From positions 1 to 64,000 of the forward strand of contig NZ_DS981495.1 of NCBI RefSeq assembly GCF_000154845.1: a stretch of DNA of 64,000 nt. The letters run 5' to 3'. Shown one piece after another: positions 26,948-36,497 of this stretch (within the stretch, counting starts at the first letter, position 1; each line of letters opens with the position of its first letter). The DNA is from Phocaeicola coprocola DSM 17136. Lineage in GTDB: Bacteria > Bacteroidota > Bacteroidia > Bacteroidales > Bacteroidaceae. Below the pieces are notes generated by a model, which ran no database searches, had not been told where the DNA came from, and saw only the letters and a program-made list of their open reading frames with translations. Both the position numbers and the translations under genes were made by a program.

Positions 26948-27430
26948 ATGGGACATCATCAATTAGACAAATTAGACGAACAGATTTTGCGCTTGATTGC
27001 TGACAATGCTCGTATTCCATTTCTGGAAGTAGCTCGTGCTTGTAATGTCTCGGGTGCAGCGATTCATCAGCGTATTCAAAAGTTGACAAACTTGGGAATA
27101 CTGAAAGGCTCCGAGTTTATAATAGATCCTGAAAAGGTCGGTTATGAAACTTGTGCTTATATTGGTTTGTTTCTGAGAGATCCCGAACAATTTGATTCGG
27201 TGACAGAAGCTCTAAAATGTATTCCCGAAGTGGTAGAGTGTCATTATACAACCGGACAATATGACATGTTCATAAAGATTTACGCCAGAAACAATCATCA
27301 CTTGCTAAATATTATCCACGATAAGTTGCAGCCTTTGGGATTGGCGCGTTCGGAAACCATTATTTCTTTCCGTGAGGCTATTAAGCGTCAGATGCCGATA
27401 CAAGATTTGGTGGACGATGATGAAGAATAA
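26948..27430 (+). CDS. Lrp/AsnC family transcriptional regulator
   Basis: 160 residues. An N-terminal winged helix-turn-helix (L-D-E-Q-I-L-R-L-I-A-D-N-A-R, then V-S-G-A-A-I-H-Q-R-I) occupies residues 7-60. A RAM effector-binding domain (residues ~70-145) contains V-V-E-C-H-Y-T-T-G-Q-Y-D-M. Such regulators sense amino acids and oligomerise. The divergent neighbour is the M64 peptidase gene, with about 130 bases between starts, so autoregulation or control of that gene is possible but not shown. Confidence 0.92.
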   Translation: MGHHQLDKLDEQILRLIADNARIPFLEVARACNVSGAAIHQRIQKLTNLGILKGSEFIIDPEKVGYETCAYIGLFLRDPEQFDSVTEALKCIPEVVECHYTTGQYDMFIKIYARNNHHLLNIIHDKLQPLGLARSETIISFREAIKRQMPIQDLVDDDEE

Positions 27431-27462
27431 CCTGATATATTGAGTATAGAGATATAAAAAAG

Positions 27463-27520
27463 TTTCCCCACTTAAAAACAGACTTATCTGTAAAAAGAAA
27501 GTCTTTTTTAAGTGGGGAAA
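27463..27520. terminator. Long hairpin after the Lrp gene
   Basis: Arms of about 20 bases at 27463-27483 and 27501-27520 (TTTCCCCACTTAAAAA / TTTTTAAGTGGGGAAA core) lie between convergent genes. Confidence 0.7.
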
Positions 27521-27553
27521 TTATTTTGATATCCTTTGAATATTCTCAGTTTC

Positions 27554-27841
27554 TTATTCCTTTACCTCTTCAAAGTCAATATATTCACCCTCGTCACTTC
27601 CAAATATCTTTTTCCTGCCCGATGTAGTTTCATTGGGCTGACGCTGTGAATTGCTTTCGCTGGAAGATGATGAGTTATACTGACTGTTTCGTGAACTCGT
27701 ATTAGTCGAGGAAGATGCGTTTCCGGTTGTCATACGACGACCGATTCCTAATATTGTACGTATCACCTTGGAGATTAAGGCAAGTCCGATAACAAGAATT
27801 ATCAGAATGAAAAAAAATAGAAATCCTAAAATATGAAACAT
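27554..27841 (-). CDS. DUF4834 family small membrane protein
   Basis: 95 residues. One strongly hydrophobic segment (residues 4-24) is followed by a basic turn, a Ser/Asn-rich low-complexity linker (40-70) and an acidic tail ending G-E-Y-I-D-F-E-E-V. Size and layout match the Bacteroidetes DUF4834 family, of unknown function. It is downstream of pssA on the same strand. Confidence 0.7.
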   Translation of the reverse strand: MFHILGFLFFFILIILVIGLALISKVIRTILGIGRRMTTGNASSSTNTSSRNSQYNSSSSSESNSQRQPNETTSGRKKIFGSDEGEYIDFEEVKE

Positions 27842-27896
27842 AGTTATTGTTTTTATTCATAAAGTAACAATAACCGTGCCGCGATTATTGTTTTAA

Positions 27897-28601
27897 TTAT
27901 TTTTTACGTGTTGCCAATGACAGGAGAATATACCAGATAATGACCGCTGCTATACCGCTTAACTGGAAAATGATAAGCAATGGCAGACTGACAATCAAAA
28001 ATATATAACTGACTTTGTTGTGTCCCCAAGACAAATCTTTAAACTTCAATGAGAACATTGGCAGTTCTGCGACAAGCAGTAATGACATGACTACCACTAA
28101 TACAAAAAGATAGATAGCATTAAAATTGTCGGATATTAAAAAAGAATGTCCTCCTACAGCCAATGAAGCCCAGAATAATGCATTGGCAGGCGTAGGCATG
28201 CCGATAAAAGAACTGGTCTGGCGTTCGTCTATATTAAATTTGGCTAGTCTTAATCCCGAGAATACAGCAATCAGAAAAGCCGTGTATGGCATAATGCCTG
28301 CTACCGGCATTAAAAAATCCGGATAATATACTTCCTTGAACAAGGAAAAAGCAATGGCTGCCGGAGCCAGTCCGAATGTAATGTCATCAGCCAGTGAGTC
28401 TAGTTCTTTACCGATAGGAGATGATACATGTAGCAAACGTGCGGTCATTCCATCAAAGAAATCGAACATAGCACCTAATACAATGAATAATAAGGCTTCC
28501 TTATAATTGCCATGAAAAGCCATATACGCAGCTATACAACCTGAAAACAAGTTGCAGCTTGTAAGTGTATTGGGAATATTGCGAACGATTGCGTTTGCCA
28601 T
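27897..28601 (-). CDS. pssA: CDP-diacylglycerol--serine O-phosphatidyltransferase
   Basis: 234 residues with about seven membrane helices. The CDP-alcohol phosphotransferase motif D-G-x2-A-R-x8-G-x3-D-x3-D is seen starting near residue 50 (D-G-M-T-A-R ... G-K-E-L-D-S-L-A-D). It makes phosphatidylserine. The gene lies 20 bases after the decarboxylase gene that uses its product, forming a phosphatidylethanolamine synthesis operon. Confidence 0.93.
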   Translation of the reverse strand: MANAIVRNIPNTLTSCNLFSGCIAAYMAFHGNYKEALLFIVLGAMFDFFDGMTARLLHVSSPIGKELDSLADDITFGLAPAAIAFSLFKEVYYPDFLMPVAGIMPYTAFLIAVFSGLRLAKFNIDERQTSSFIGMPTPANALFWASLAVGGHSFLISDNFNAIYLFVLVVVMSLLLVAELPMFSLKFKDLSWGHNKVSYIFLIVSLPLLIIFQLSGIAAVIIWYILLSLATRKK

Positions 28602-28621
28602 GTTTTTGCTTCCTTCCTGTA

Positions 28622-29317
28622 TTACTTTAATTTTGCTATGACAGTCTGATTACCTGTTGTCTTTTGCCCCATCTTAACGCACACTTCAGTTCCCAGAGGC
28701 AAATATACGTCTACACGTGATCCGAATTTTATGAATCCCATGTGTTCGTCAATGTAGCAGTCTTCTCCTTTTTCTGCATAAGTAACGATACGGCGTGCTA
28801 CTGCTCCCGCAATCTGTCTGGCCATGACCGTATGTCCTTCCGGAGTATCTATTACCACCATCGAGCGTTCGTTTTCTGTACTCGCTTTCGGTAACCATGC
28901 TTTCATGAAACGTCCGTTATGATGATCAACGTGACGAATAACTCCATCTACCGGATACCAGTTGGCATGAACGTTTGTAATATCCATAAAGATAGAAATC
29001 ATCAGACGACGGTCATGAAAATATTCATGCTCATCTACTTCCTCTATCACAACGATACGACCATCGGCAGGGGCTACGACAATTTTTTCTGTTTCACCAT
29101 CGAACAGACGGATAGGGCAACGGAAAAAATTTGCCATCAGCAGGTAAAGAATGATGCTGGCAAAAGCTATGATGTAGAAAGGCATTTTGCACTCTAATCC
29201 CCAATACAATGCTGCGTTGACAATAAGCAATAAAAGTGCGCTGGTGATTAGAATGTGAGTACCTTCCCGGTGTAATCTTATTTTCTTTATCTTTTTTATT
29301 TTGTTCAATCGGGTCAT
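28622..29317 (-). CDS. psd: Phosphatidylserine decarboxylase family protein
   Basis: 231 residues, the short (Psd-II-like) form. Two membrane helices (residues ~22-60) precede the catalytic domain, with A-P-A-D-G-R near residue 82 and N-V-H-A-N-W-Y-P near residue 115. The F-G-S-R-V-D motif near residue 200 supplies the serine that self-cleaves to give the pyruvoyl group. It converts phosphatidylserine to phosphatidylethanolamine at the inner membrane. Promoter-like TATTTTTG is at 29338-29345 (minus). Confidence 0.92.
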   Translation of the reverse strand: MTRLNKIKKIKKIRLHREGTHILITSALLLLIVNAALYWGLECKMPFYIIAFASIILYLLMANFFRCPIRLFDGETEKIVVAPADGRIVVIEEVDEHEYFHDRRLMISIFMDITNVHANWYPVDGVIRHVDHHNGRFMKAWLPKASTENERSMVVIDTPEGHTVMARQIAGAVARRIVTYAEKGEDCYIDEHMGFIKFGSRVDVYLPLGTEVCVKMGQKTTGNQTVIAKLK

Positions 29318-29337
29318 AACAAAGTTTATTTATCGTG

Positions 29338-29345
29338 CAAAAATA
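29338..29345 (-). promoter_or_regulatory. -7 element for psd-pssA
   Basis: Reverse complement TATTTTTG is 20 bases upstream of the psd start. Confidence 0.4.
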
Positions 29346-29448
29346 TATTTAATTTAAAAACCTGCCAAATAAACAACCGTTAGAATTGTCCTTTATGCCT
29401 TTTTTTTACTAAAAAGTATTCATTCGTTACAAGTTTTATCGTTTGTAG

Positions 29449-29479
29449 TTGGTTGTTCTCCGAAAGCTCGGTATCTTTG
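29449..29479 (+). promoter_or_regulatory. Promoter for dnaE
   Basis: TTGG at 29449-29452, a 19-base spacer and TATCTTTG at 29472-29479. This places the ATG at 29504 as the start and excludes the in-frame codon at 29453, which lies inside the promoter. Confidence 0.6.
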
Positions 29480-29503
29480 AACTCTGTTTTTAATAATGAA
29501 AAT

Positions 29504-32500
29504 ATGCAAGATTTTGTTCATTTGCACGTCCATACTCAATATTCTATTCTCGATGGTCAGGCATCAATTCCCCGTTTAGTAGATAAAGCCATAGCCAACG
29601 GCATGCGAGGCATTGCTGTTACCGATCATGGTGATATGTTCGGTATAAAGGAATTCTTCAATTATGTAAATAAGAAGAATGGCGGGACCAACGGTGAAAT
29701 AAAGGATTTGAAGAAAAAGATAGCTGCACTGGAAAGTGGAAAAGCTGAGTCGGAGAATCCGGAAGTCGACCTTGCTGCTTGCCGTGAACAGTTGGAAGCT
29801 GCCAAGAAGAAGCTCTTCAAGCCGATTATCGGTTGTGAAATGTATGTCGCACGCCGTCGTCTGACTGATAAGGAAGGAAAGGCTGACCAGAGTGGATACC
29901 ACCTGGTGGTACTTGCTAAAAACCTGAAGGGTTATCACAACCTTATCAAACTGGTATCGAAAGCATGGACCGAGGGATTCTATATGCGTCCGCGTACCGA
30001 CCGTGTGGAACTGGAAAAATATCACGAAGGACTGATTGTCTGTTCGGCATGTTTGGGTGGAGAGATTCCACGCCGCATTACGGCAGGTCAGTTTGCAGAG
30101 GCAGAAGAAGCTATCCAGTGGTATAAGAATCTGTTTGGCGATGATTTTTATCTTGAACTTCAGCGTCACAAGGCTACTGTACCTCGTGCAAATCATGAAA
30201 CTTACAAGCTTCAGGAAGTTGTAAATCAAAAATTGGTAGAGTATTCAAAAAAATATAATATCAAACTGGTGTGTACAAACGATGTACACTTTGTCGATGA
30301 AGAAAATGCTGAAGCACACGACCGTCTAATCTGTTTGAGTACGGGTAAGGATCTGGACGATCCTAACCGTATGCTTTATACCAAACAGGAGTGGATGAAA
30401 ACCCGTGAAGAAATGAACGAAGTGTTTGCCGATGTGCCCGAAGCACTGGCGAATACTTGCGATATATGCGATCAGGTAGAGTTTTATTCGATCGATAATG
30501 CGCCTATCATGCCTACTTTTGCCATTCCCGAAGATTTCGGAACAGAAGAGGAATATCGTAAGAAATTCACCGAAAAAGATTTGTTCGATGAATTTACCCA
30601 AGATGAAAATGGCAATGTGGTCATGGATGAAGCGTCGGCAAAGGCCAAGATTGAGCGACTGGGAGGTTACGAAAAGCTGTATCGTATCAAGCTGGAAGCC
30701 GATTATCTGGCAAAGCTGGCATACGACGGAGCACGCCGCCGTTATGGTGAGCATCTGGAAGATGAAGTAAAAGAACGTATCAAGTTCGAACTTCATATCA
30801 TGAAAACCATGGGTTTCCCGGGTTACTTCCTTATTGTACAGGACTTTATTTCTGCGGCCCGCAATCAACTTGATGTATCTGTCGGTCCGGGACGTGGATC
30901 AGCAGCCGGTTCGGCTGTAGCCTACTGTCTGGGTATTACGCAGATCGACCCTATCAAATACGATTTGCTGTTCGAGCGTTTCCTGAACCCTGACCGTATT
31001 TCTTTGCCTGATATCGATGTCGACTTCGATGATGACGGACGAGGACGCGTGTTGAATTGGGTAACTGAGAAGTACGGACAGGAAAAGGTTGCTCATATTA
31101 TTACATACGGTACGATGGCTACCAAGCTTGCCATTAAGGATGTAGCACGTGTACAGAAATTGCCTCTTTCGGAGTCCGACCGTTTGTGTAAGCTTGTACC
31201 CGATAAGATTCCTGATAAGAAACTTAACTTGCCCAATGCAATAGCCTATGTGCCCGAGCTTCAGGCAGCCGAAGTATCGTCGGACCCTGTGCTTCGTGAT
31301 ACCATTAAGTACGCCAAGATGTTGGAAGGAAACGTCCGCAATACGGGTGTACATGCCTGTGGTACTATTATCTGCCGTGACGATATTACTGACTGGGTTC
31401 CTGTCAGTACGGCCGACGATAAAGAAACCGGCGAGAAGATGCTCGTTACCCAGTATGAAGGTTCGGTTATTGAAGATACGGGACTGATCAAGATGGACTT
31501 CCTGGGGCTGAAGACACTCTCCATCATCAAGGAAGCTCTCGAAAATATTAAGCAGAGTAAAGGAATTATCCTGAATATAGACGAGATACCTATCGACGAC
31601 CCTGCTACTTACCGCCTTTATAGTGAGGGTAGAACCATCGGTACGTTCCAGTTCGAATCGGCTGGTATGCAGAAATATCTTCGTGAACTTCAGCCGACTA
31701 CGTTCGAGGATTTGATTGCCATGAATGCCCTTTACCGTCCGGGACCGATGGATTATATCCCCGACTTTATCGACCGTAAGCAAGGACGTAAGCCTATCGA
31801 GTACGATATTCCCGTCATGGAGAAGTATCTGAAAGATACATACGGTATTACTGTCTATCAGGAGCAGGTGATGTTGCTGTCGCGTCTGCTTGCCGACTTT
31901 ACCCGTGGTGAATCGGATGCCTTGCGTAAGGCGATGGGTAAGAAGTTGCGCGACAAGCTGGATCATATGAAGCCTAAGTTTATCGAGGGAGGTAAGAAAA
32001 ACGGTCATGATCCGAAGATTCTGGAAAAGATCTGGGCAGACTGGGAAAAATTTGCTTCCTACGCCTTCAATAAGTCGCATGCTACCTGCTATTCGTGGGT
32101 TGCCTATCAGACTGCTTATCTGAAAGCCAACTATCCGTCGGAATATATGGCGGCTACCATGAGCCGTAACATTTCGAACATTACCGAAATTACCAAACTG
32201 ATGGACGAAAGTAAGGCTACCGGGGTGAATGTACTGGGTCCTGATGTAAACGAAAGTAGCCTGAAATTCTCTGTAAACCGTCATGGAGATATCCGTTTCG
32301 GACTGGGAGCTATTAAGGGAGTGGGAGAATCTGCTGTACAAAGCATCTTGACCGAACGGCAGAAAAACGGACCGTTTAAAGATATCTTCGACTTTGTGCA
32401 GCGTGTGAATCTTTCGGCATGTAACCGTAAGAATATCGAAAATCTGGCTTTGGCCGGAGCATTCGACAGCTTCCCGAACATTCATCGCGAAGACTTCTTT

Positions 32501-33301
32501 GTAAAGAATGCCAAAGACGAAACATTTGTCGAAGTACTGGTGCGTTATGGAAACAAATATCAGATGGATAAGGCAGCTGCCGCCAATTCGTTGTTTGGTG
32601 GTGAGCATGAGGTGGAAATAGCTACTCCCGAAATTGTCCGTGCATCGGCATGGAGCGATCTGGAACGCTTGAACAAAGAGCGTGAACTAGTAGGTATTTA
32701 TCTGTCTGCACATCCGCTGGATGAGTTTTCTGTAATACTTGAAAATGTATGCAATACCCATATGGCACAACTGTCTGATCTGACTCCGTTGCAGAATCAT
32801 GACCTGACACTGGGAGGTATCGTAACCGGTGTACGCGAAGGATATACCAAAACAGGAAAACCTTTTGGCGTGGCAAAAGTGGAAGACTATTCCGGTACGG
32901 CCGAATTTGCATTTTTTGGCAATGAATGGGTAGAAAAGAAAAACTTTTTTGCCGAAGGAATGTTTTTATTTATGCACGGTAAGTGTCAGCCTCGCCAGTG
33001 GAAGCAGGAAGAATGGGAAGTGAAGATCAATAACATCGAACTGCTGTCGGAAGTAAAAGACCGGCTGATAGAAAAGCTGACGGTTACCGCTCCTTTGTCT
33101 GCTGTCAACGACGAGATGATTATGGAGCTGAGTTCGCTGGTAAAAGAAAATCCCGGAAATGCCGAACTGTACTTCTATATCCGAGATGAAGACGGACAGA
33201 TGTATGTCAATCTGATGTCACGTACAATGAAAATATCAGTACGAAAAGACATTGTAAATTATTTAAAAAGTCAGCCATTGTTGGACTATAAAATAAATTA
33301 G
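29504..33301 (+). CDS. dnaE: DNA polymerase III subunit alpha
   Basis: 1265 residues from the ATG at 29504. The N-terminal PHP domain opens with F-V-H-L-H-V-H-T-Q-Y-S and has V-T-D-H-G-D-M-F-G near residue 42. The polymerase core shows G-P-G-R-G-S-A-A-G-S near residue 465, L-P-D-I-D-V-D-F-D-D-D-G near residue 503 with two catalytic Asp, and Y-R-P-G-P-M-D-Y-I-P near residue 745. A helix-hairpin-helix region and a C-terminal OB domain (residues ~1090-1160) follow. It is the replicative polymerase. A long antisense frame through it is a shadow. Confidence 0.96.
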   Translation: MQDFVHLHVHTQYSILDGQASIPRLVDKAIANGMRGIAVTDHGDMFGIKEFFNYVNKKNGGTNGEIKDLKKKIAALESGKAESENPEVDLAACREQLEAAKKKLFKPIIGCEMYVARRRLTDKEGKADQSGYHLVVLAKNLKGYHNLIKLVSKAWTEGFYMRPRTDRVELEKYHEGLIVCSACLGGEIPRRITAGQFAEAEEAIQWYKNLFGDDFYLELQRHKATVPRANHETYKLQEVVNQKLVEYSKKYNIKLVCTNDVHFVDEENAEAHDRLICLSTGKDLDDPNRMLYTKQEWMKTREEMNEVFADVPEALANTCDICDQVEFYSIDNAPIMPTFAIPEDFGTEEEYRKKFTEKDLFDEFTQDENGNVVMDEASAKAKIERLGGYEKLYRIKLEADYLAKLAYDGARRRYGEHLEDEVKERIKFELHIMKTMGFPGYFLIVQDFISAARNQLDVSVGPGRGSAAGSAVAYCLGITQIDPIKYDLLFERFLNPDRISLPDIDVDFDDDGRGRVLNWVTEKYGQEKVAHIITYGTMATKLAIKDVARVQKLPLSESDRLCKLVPDKIPDKKLNLPNAIAYVPELQAAEVSSDPVLRDTIKYAKMLEGNVRNTGVHACGTIICRDDITDWVPVSTADDKETGEKMLVTQYEGSVIEDTGLIKMDFLGLKTLSIIKEALENIKQSKGIILNIDEIPIDDPATYRLYSEGRTIGTFQFESAGMQKYLRELQPTTFEDLIAMNALYRPGPMDYIPDFIDRKQGRKPIEYDIPVMEKYLKDTYGITVYQEQVMLLSRLLADFTRGESDALRKAMGKKLRDKLDHMKPKFIEGGKKNGHDPKILEKIWADWEKFASYAFNKSHATCYSWVAYQTAYLKANYPSEYMAATMSRNISNITEITKLMDESKATGVNVLGPDVNESSLKFSVNRHGDIRFGLGAIKGVGESAVQSILTERQKNGPFKDIFDFVQRVNLSACNRKNIENLALAGAFDSFPNIHREDFFVKNAKDETFVEVLVRYGNKYQMDKAAAANSLFGGEHEVEIATPEIVRASAWSDLERLNKERELVGIYLSAHPLDEFSVILENVCNTHMAQLSDLTPLQNHDLTLGGIVTGVREGYTKTGKPFGVAKVEDYSGTAEFAFFGNEWVEKKNFFAEGMFLFMHGKCQPRQWKQEEWEVKINNIELLSEVKDRLIEKLTVTAPLSAVNDEMIMELSSLVKENPGNAELYFYIRDEDGQMYVNLMSRTMKISVRKDIVNYLKSQPLLDYKIN

Positions 33302-33345
33302 TATATATTTGCGTATATAATTGAATAACCTAAACAACTAGAATT

Positions 33346-33663
33346 ATGGCATTGAACATTAAAGATGACAATTTTGAAGCTATTGTAGCAGAAGGAAAAC
33401 CTGTAGTATTGGATTTCTGGGCTACTTGGTGTGGACCTTGTAAGCAGATTGCTCCTTACATCGAAGAATTGGCAGAAGAGTATAAAGATACTGTAAACAT
33501 CGGTAAATGTGATGTAGACGATAACGCTGATCTTCCTGCACAGTTTGGTGTACGTAATATTCCTACCGTATTGTTCATCAAGAACGGTGAAGTGGTAGAC
33601 AAACAGGTTGGTGCTACTACAAAGGCTGCTTTGAAAGAAAAAGTTGAAGCTTTATTGAAATAA
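33346..33663 (+). CDS. trxA: Thioredoxin
   Basis: 105 residues. The active site W-C-G-P-C is at residues ~28-32 after L-D-F-W-A-T, and the cis-proline motif I-P-T-V near residue 73. A general cytosolic disulfide reductant. No signal peptide. It follows dnaE by 44 bases and precedes a small conserved acidic protein gene by 24 bases. Confidence 0.95.
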   Translation: MALNIKDDNFEAIVAEGKPVVLDFWATWCGPCKQIAPYIEELAEEYKDTVNIGKCDVDDNADLPAQFGVRNIPTVLFIKNGEVVDKQVGATTKAALKEKVEALLK

Positions 33664-33687
33664 AATAACTTAAAACGCGCTAAGACT

Positions 33688-34023
33688 ATGGGAATGGAAG
33701 ACGATTTCTTGTTGGAAGATGAGGACGATGAAAAAACCATCGAGTTTATTAAGAACTATTTGCCTCAGGATTTGAAAGAGAAGTTTACAGACGACGATTT
33801 GTATTACATTCTCGACTTGATAGTAGACTATTATACAACCAGCGGATGTCTGGACGCTCAACCTGACGAAGAAGGTTACATCAACATCGACCAGGATGAA
33901 ATTGTAAACTACATAGTCAAAGAGGCTGCAAAAGACGGTATGGGACCTTTCGAATCCGACGATGTGTTCTTTGTAGTTCAGGGCGAAATGGAATACGGAA
34001 ATTCATTGGGACAAGTCGATTGA
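33688..34023 (+). CDS. Conserved acidic hypothetical protein
   Basis: 111 residues; a second ATG two codons later is equally possible. The protein is very acidic, rich in Asp, Glu and Tyr, with Y-Y-I-L-D-L-I-V-D-Y-Y near residue 44 and no membrane segment. Closely linked to trxA and followed by a terminator. From memory, similar proteins are widespread in Bacteroidales without assigned function. Confidence 0.7.
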   Translation: MGMEDDFLLEDEDDEKTIEFIKNYLPQDLKEKFTDDDLYYILDLIVDYYTTSGCLDAQPDEEGYINIDQDEIVNYIVKEAAKDGMGPFESDDVFFVVQGEMEYGNSLGQVD

Positions 34024-34043
34024 TTTGTCAGCAAGAAATAGGG

Positions 34044-34084
34044 AAAAAGAGGCTTTCTTCAAAAATGAGGAAGCCTCTTTTTTT
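34044..34084 (+). terminator. Terminator after the trxA operon
   Basis: AAAAAGAGGCTTTCTT and AGGAAGCCTCTTTTTTT form a stem with a T-tract. Confidence 0.75.
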
Positions 34085-34150
34085 GATGTTTTTTTTAAGA
34101 ATTTTATATTTGTGTTATGCAGTTTTCTTGTGTAATAAGCTACTGCGAAT

Positions 34151-35779
34151 TTATTTTACAGGAGTGAGGGTAAAACAGTCTAAATCGGGAGACCAGCTGA
34201 ATCGGCTTCCTATTCTTATCACATTATATCCTTTTTGTAAATTTACGGTGAATGTCGTTTGAGCGACACCTTTAGAACGGTCTGTTTCCAATTTGTCGAC
34301 CACTGTCATGTTTCCGTTGACAGTAACTTCCAAGCGGCGGTCACTTATTTCACGTTCTTTCTTTTCGGCAGGTATGTATTGAACTGTCATCTGGTACGTA
34401 CCACCTTGTTCACTGAAAACTTCATTCCATTGTGCGTAGTTGTCTTTATGTCCGCCAAGATTGGTTATTGTCATGCCTCCGGATGCTGTTTCGAAAGGCA
34501 TGAAAGCTATTCCCCGTTTACGTTTTCCCAAGTCGTCAAACTGATTCAGATAAGCCTGTTCTGCCTCGTAGCGGGTAGGTTTCATACGTCTTTCACCTTC
34601 TACTCTCAGAATTTTTGTTCCGTGAGGGAGTACATCAAACTGTATGAAGTCTGTTACCGAACGTTCATCTTTTTGTTTCACAAGGTCGCGTATACGTGTT
34701 GTACCTTCCAGTTCGAGTACTGATAAGGGAACCCGGAAGGAACAGGTTTCTTCGGTCGGGTTATATAGAGCTACTGCCCGTACTGTTCCTCTTTTTTCTT
34801 CGATGTCTTTTACCAGTACATATCCTCTATGCTCGTGTTGCACTACATACGCCTGAAGTCCCAGCGGATCTTGGTTCAGTGCGATGAGTTCCTTATTTTT
34901 CAGCAGTTGCAGTGAAGATGCCGGGATGGCAGTCAGATCGCAGCCGATCAGCAGTGGTGAACTCATTATGCACCACATGCCAAAGTGAGTTTCCTCCTCT
35001 TCCGGCTTTAATCCTCGTCCTATTTCCAGCATGTCCATATCATTGTAATGTCCGTTACCGGCAAAGGCTGAGAGATACAGATTTTTGTCGATTATATATT
35101 TGACAGATTCCCACGACGGATTGATATCTCCGCTGATTCTCCAGGAACGTGCCAGACTGCTTACCCATGTACCCGGATAAGCCCATCGGCAGATATTCAG
35201 AGAAATATTTCGTGGGCAAACTTCGCGGATGGCATTAACAATTTCCGTATATCTTTCTTGTTCTTCAAGGTCGAGCTGCTGTCCGGCTCCGCAGTAGTCA
35301 GTCTTGATAAAATCGAATCCCCATTCGTTGAAGAAAAGGTTGGCGTCCTGATGTTCAAATCCATAAAGACCAACCCCAATTCCGTTTTTATCTCCATCCC
35401 AAAGCGAACCGCATGTGTTGGCTCCCGCTTCCGAATAAATACCAGCTTTCAGTCCCAGTGAATGGATATAGTCGGCTATTCCTTTCATTCCGTTTGGAAA
35501 ACGTTGTGGATGGGTATGCAGGATACCTTTCTCATCGCGGAATCCGAAGAATCCGTCATCGATGTTTATGAAATGATAGCCAACCTTGTCAAGGCCCTGT
35601 GAAATCATGGCATCTGCCTGTTTCTTGATCAGCTCTTCGTTGATATTGACGCGGTAAGTGTTCCATGAACTCCATCCCATTATAGGTGGTTCTACGTAAT
35701 TGACTTGTGCATAGCCTCCCAGTGCAATGATTCCGAGTAAGCTTGCTGTGAAGCATTTTTTGAGGTTGGTGTTTTTCAT
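34151..35779 (-). CDS. Glycoside hydrolase family 27 alpha-galactosidase with C-terminal carbohydrate-binding domain
   Basis: 542 residues. A signal peptide (1-24) is followed by the GH27 barrel: M-G-W-S-S-W-N-T-Y near residue 34, I-N-I-D-D-G-F-F near residue 71, the nucleophile Asp in F-I-K-T-D-Y-C-G near residue 160, and the acid/base region R-I-S-G-D-I-N near residue 213. A beta-sandwich domain follows (~320-400), then a CBM35/CBM6-like module beginning Y-E-A-E-Q-A near residue 405. Likely removes terminal alpha-galactose from dietary or host glycans. No SusC/D pair is adjacent. Confidence 0.9.
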   Translation of the reverse strand: MKNTNLKKCFTASLLGIIALGGYAQVNYVEPPIMGWSSWNTYRVNINEELIKKQADAMISQGLDKVGYHFINIDDGFFGFRDEKGILHTHPQRFPNGMKGIADYIHSLGLKAGIYSEAGANTCGSLWDGDKNGIGVGLYGFEHQDANLFFNEWGFDFIKTDYCGAGQQLDLEEQERYTEIVNAIREVCPRNISLNICRWAYPGTWVSSLARSWRISGDINPSWESVKYIIDKNLYLSAFAGNGHYNDMDMLEIGRGLKPEEEETHFGMWCIMSSPLLIGCDLTAIPASSLQLLKNKELIALNQDPLGLQAYVVQHEHRGYVLVKDIEEKRGTVRAVALYNPTEETCSFRVPLSVLELEGTTRIRDLVKQKDERSVTDFIQFDVLPHGTKILRVEGERRMKPTRYEAEQAYLNQFDDLGKRKRGIAFMPFETASGGMTITNLGGHKDNYAQWNEVFSEQGGTYQMTVQYIPAEKKEREISDRRLEVTVNGNMTVVDKLETDRSKGVAQTTFTVNLQKGYNVIRIGSRFSWSPDLDCFTLTPVK

Positions 35780-35793
35780 AGATTAGTTGTTAC

Positions 35794-36015
35794 TTAGATG
35801 CATCCCTGAATGGAAAGGAAGAAGAATACTCCCGTAGCTATCATCAGCAGACCGATGGCGGCATAAAACAGACGTGCACGGTTTCTGCCGGCATTGGCTA
35901 CGATGAATTGTGTGTTATGGGCCGTAAAAAACCAGTCCCAGTTGAATAGGGCAGCCAGCAACGCCAGCAGCCCCACCAGGACAAATATGCCCTGTATGAT
36001 ATAGTGTGTCACCAT
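35794..36015 (-). CDS. Immunity 17-like small membrane protein
   Basis: 73 residues with two membrane helices (residues ~6-24 and 49-68) joined by a loop containing N-W-D-W-F-F and G-R-N-R-A-R-L-F-Y. The loop and size match the Imm17 family as I recall it. No toxin gene lies beside it; the neighbours are tsaE (6 bases upstream) and the GH27 gene. It may be an orphan immunity gene or simply a housekeeping membrane protein that the family model captures. Confidence 0.65.
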   Translation of the reverse strand: MVTHYIIQGIFVLVGLLALLAALFNWDWFFTAHNTQFIVANAGRNRARLFYAAIGLLMIATGVFFFLSIQGCI

Positions 36016-36021
36016 AATGCA

Positions 36022-36447
36022 TTATTCTTCGGCATCGAAGCGGACGGTACGAGTGCCGTCTTCGTTTTCTTCGATATATACCTTTACTGCATTGCCCGGA
36101 AGCAAGTCTTCTATCAGTTCAGGCCATTCGATAAAGCACAGAGCTCCACTGTAAAAATAATCTTCATACCCCATGTCGTATACTTCTTCCAGTTTCTTGA
36201 TACGGTAGAAGTCGAAATGATAAATCAGTTCTCCAGTAGTTTCCGAACGATACTCATTTACGATAGCGAATGTAGGTGAGTTGATGACATCTGTTACTCC
36301 CAGTTCTTCGCATACAGCTTTGGTAAAAGTAGTCTTTCCTGCTCCCATTTTGCCGTAGAAGGCAAATACTGTGTTATCGCCCATGGCTGCAATAAACTCT
36401 TTGGCAGCTTCGTGGATATGATCGAGTGAAGTAATTTTTATTTCCAT
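36022..36447 (-). CDS. tsaE: tRNA threonylcarbamoyladenosine biosynthesis ATPase
   Basis: 141 residues. Walker [13 protein letters not shown] is near residue 32, followed by [10 protein letters not shown] near residue 57 and the H-F-D-F-Y-R motif near residue 77. W-P-E-L near residue 108 is typical. It works with TsaB and TsaD in making t6A37 of tRNA; TcdA (12.9 kb) acts on the product. A minus-strand -7 element lies at 36472-36479. Confidence 0.94.
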   Translation of the reverse strand: MEIKITSLDHIHEAAKEFIAAMGDNTVFAFYGKMGAGKTTFTKAVCEELGVTDVINSPTFAIVNEYRSETTGELIYHFDFYRIKKLEEVYDMGYEDYFYSGALCFIEWPELIEDLLPGNAVKVYIEENEDGTRTVRFDAEE

Positions 36448-36471
36448 AAGTATCTGTTTTTATTGTTCTTG

Positions 36472-36479
36472 CAAAAGTA
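36472..36479 (-). promoter_or_regulatory. -7 element for tsaE
   Basis: Reverse complement TACTTTTG is 24 bases upstream of the tsaE ATG. Confidence 0.4.
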
Positions 36480-36497
36480 AGTAAAAATCGCGAATAT

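Noticed and set aside
30899-32608. 569-codon antisense frame inside dnaE
   Set aside because: It mirrors codon bias of the dnaE strand, has low-complexity composition and no domain; dnaE is unambiguous.
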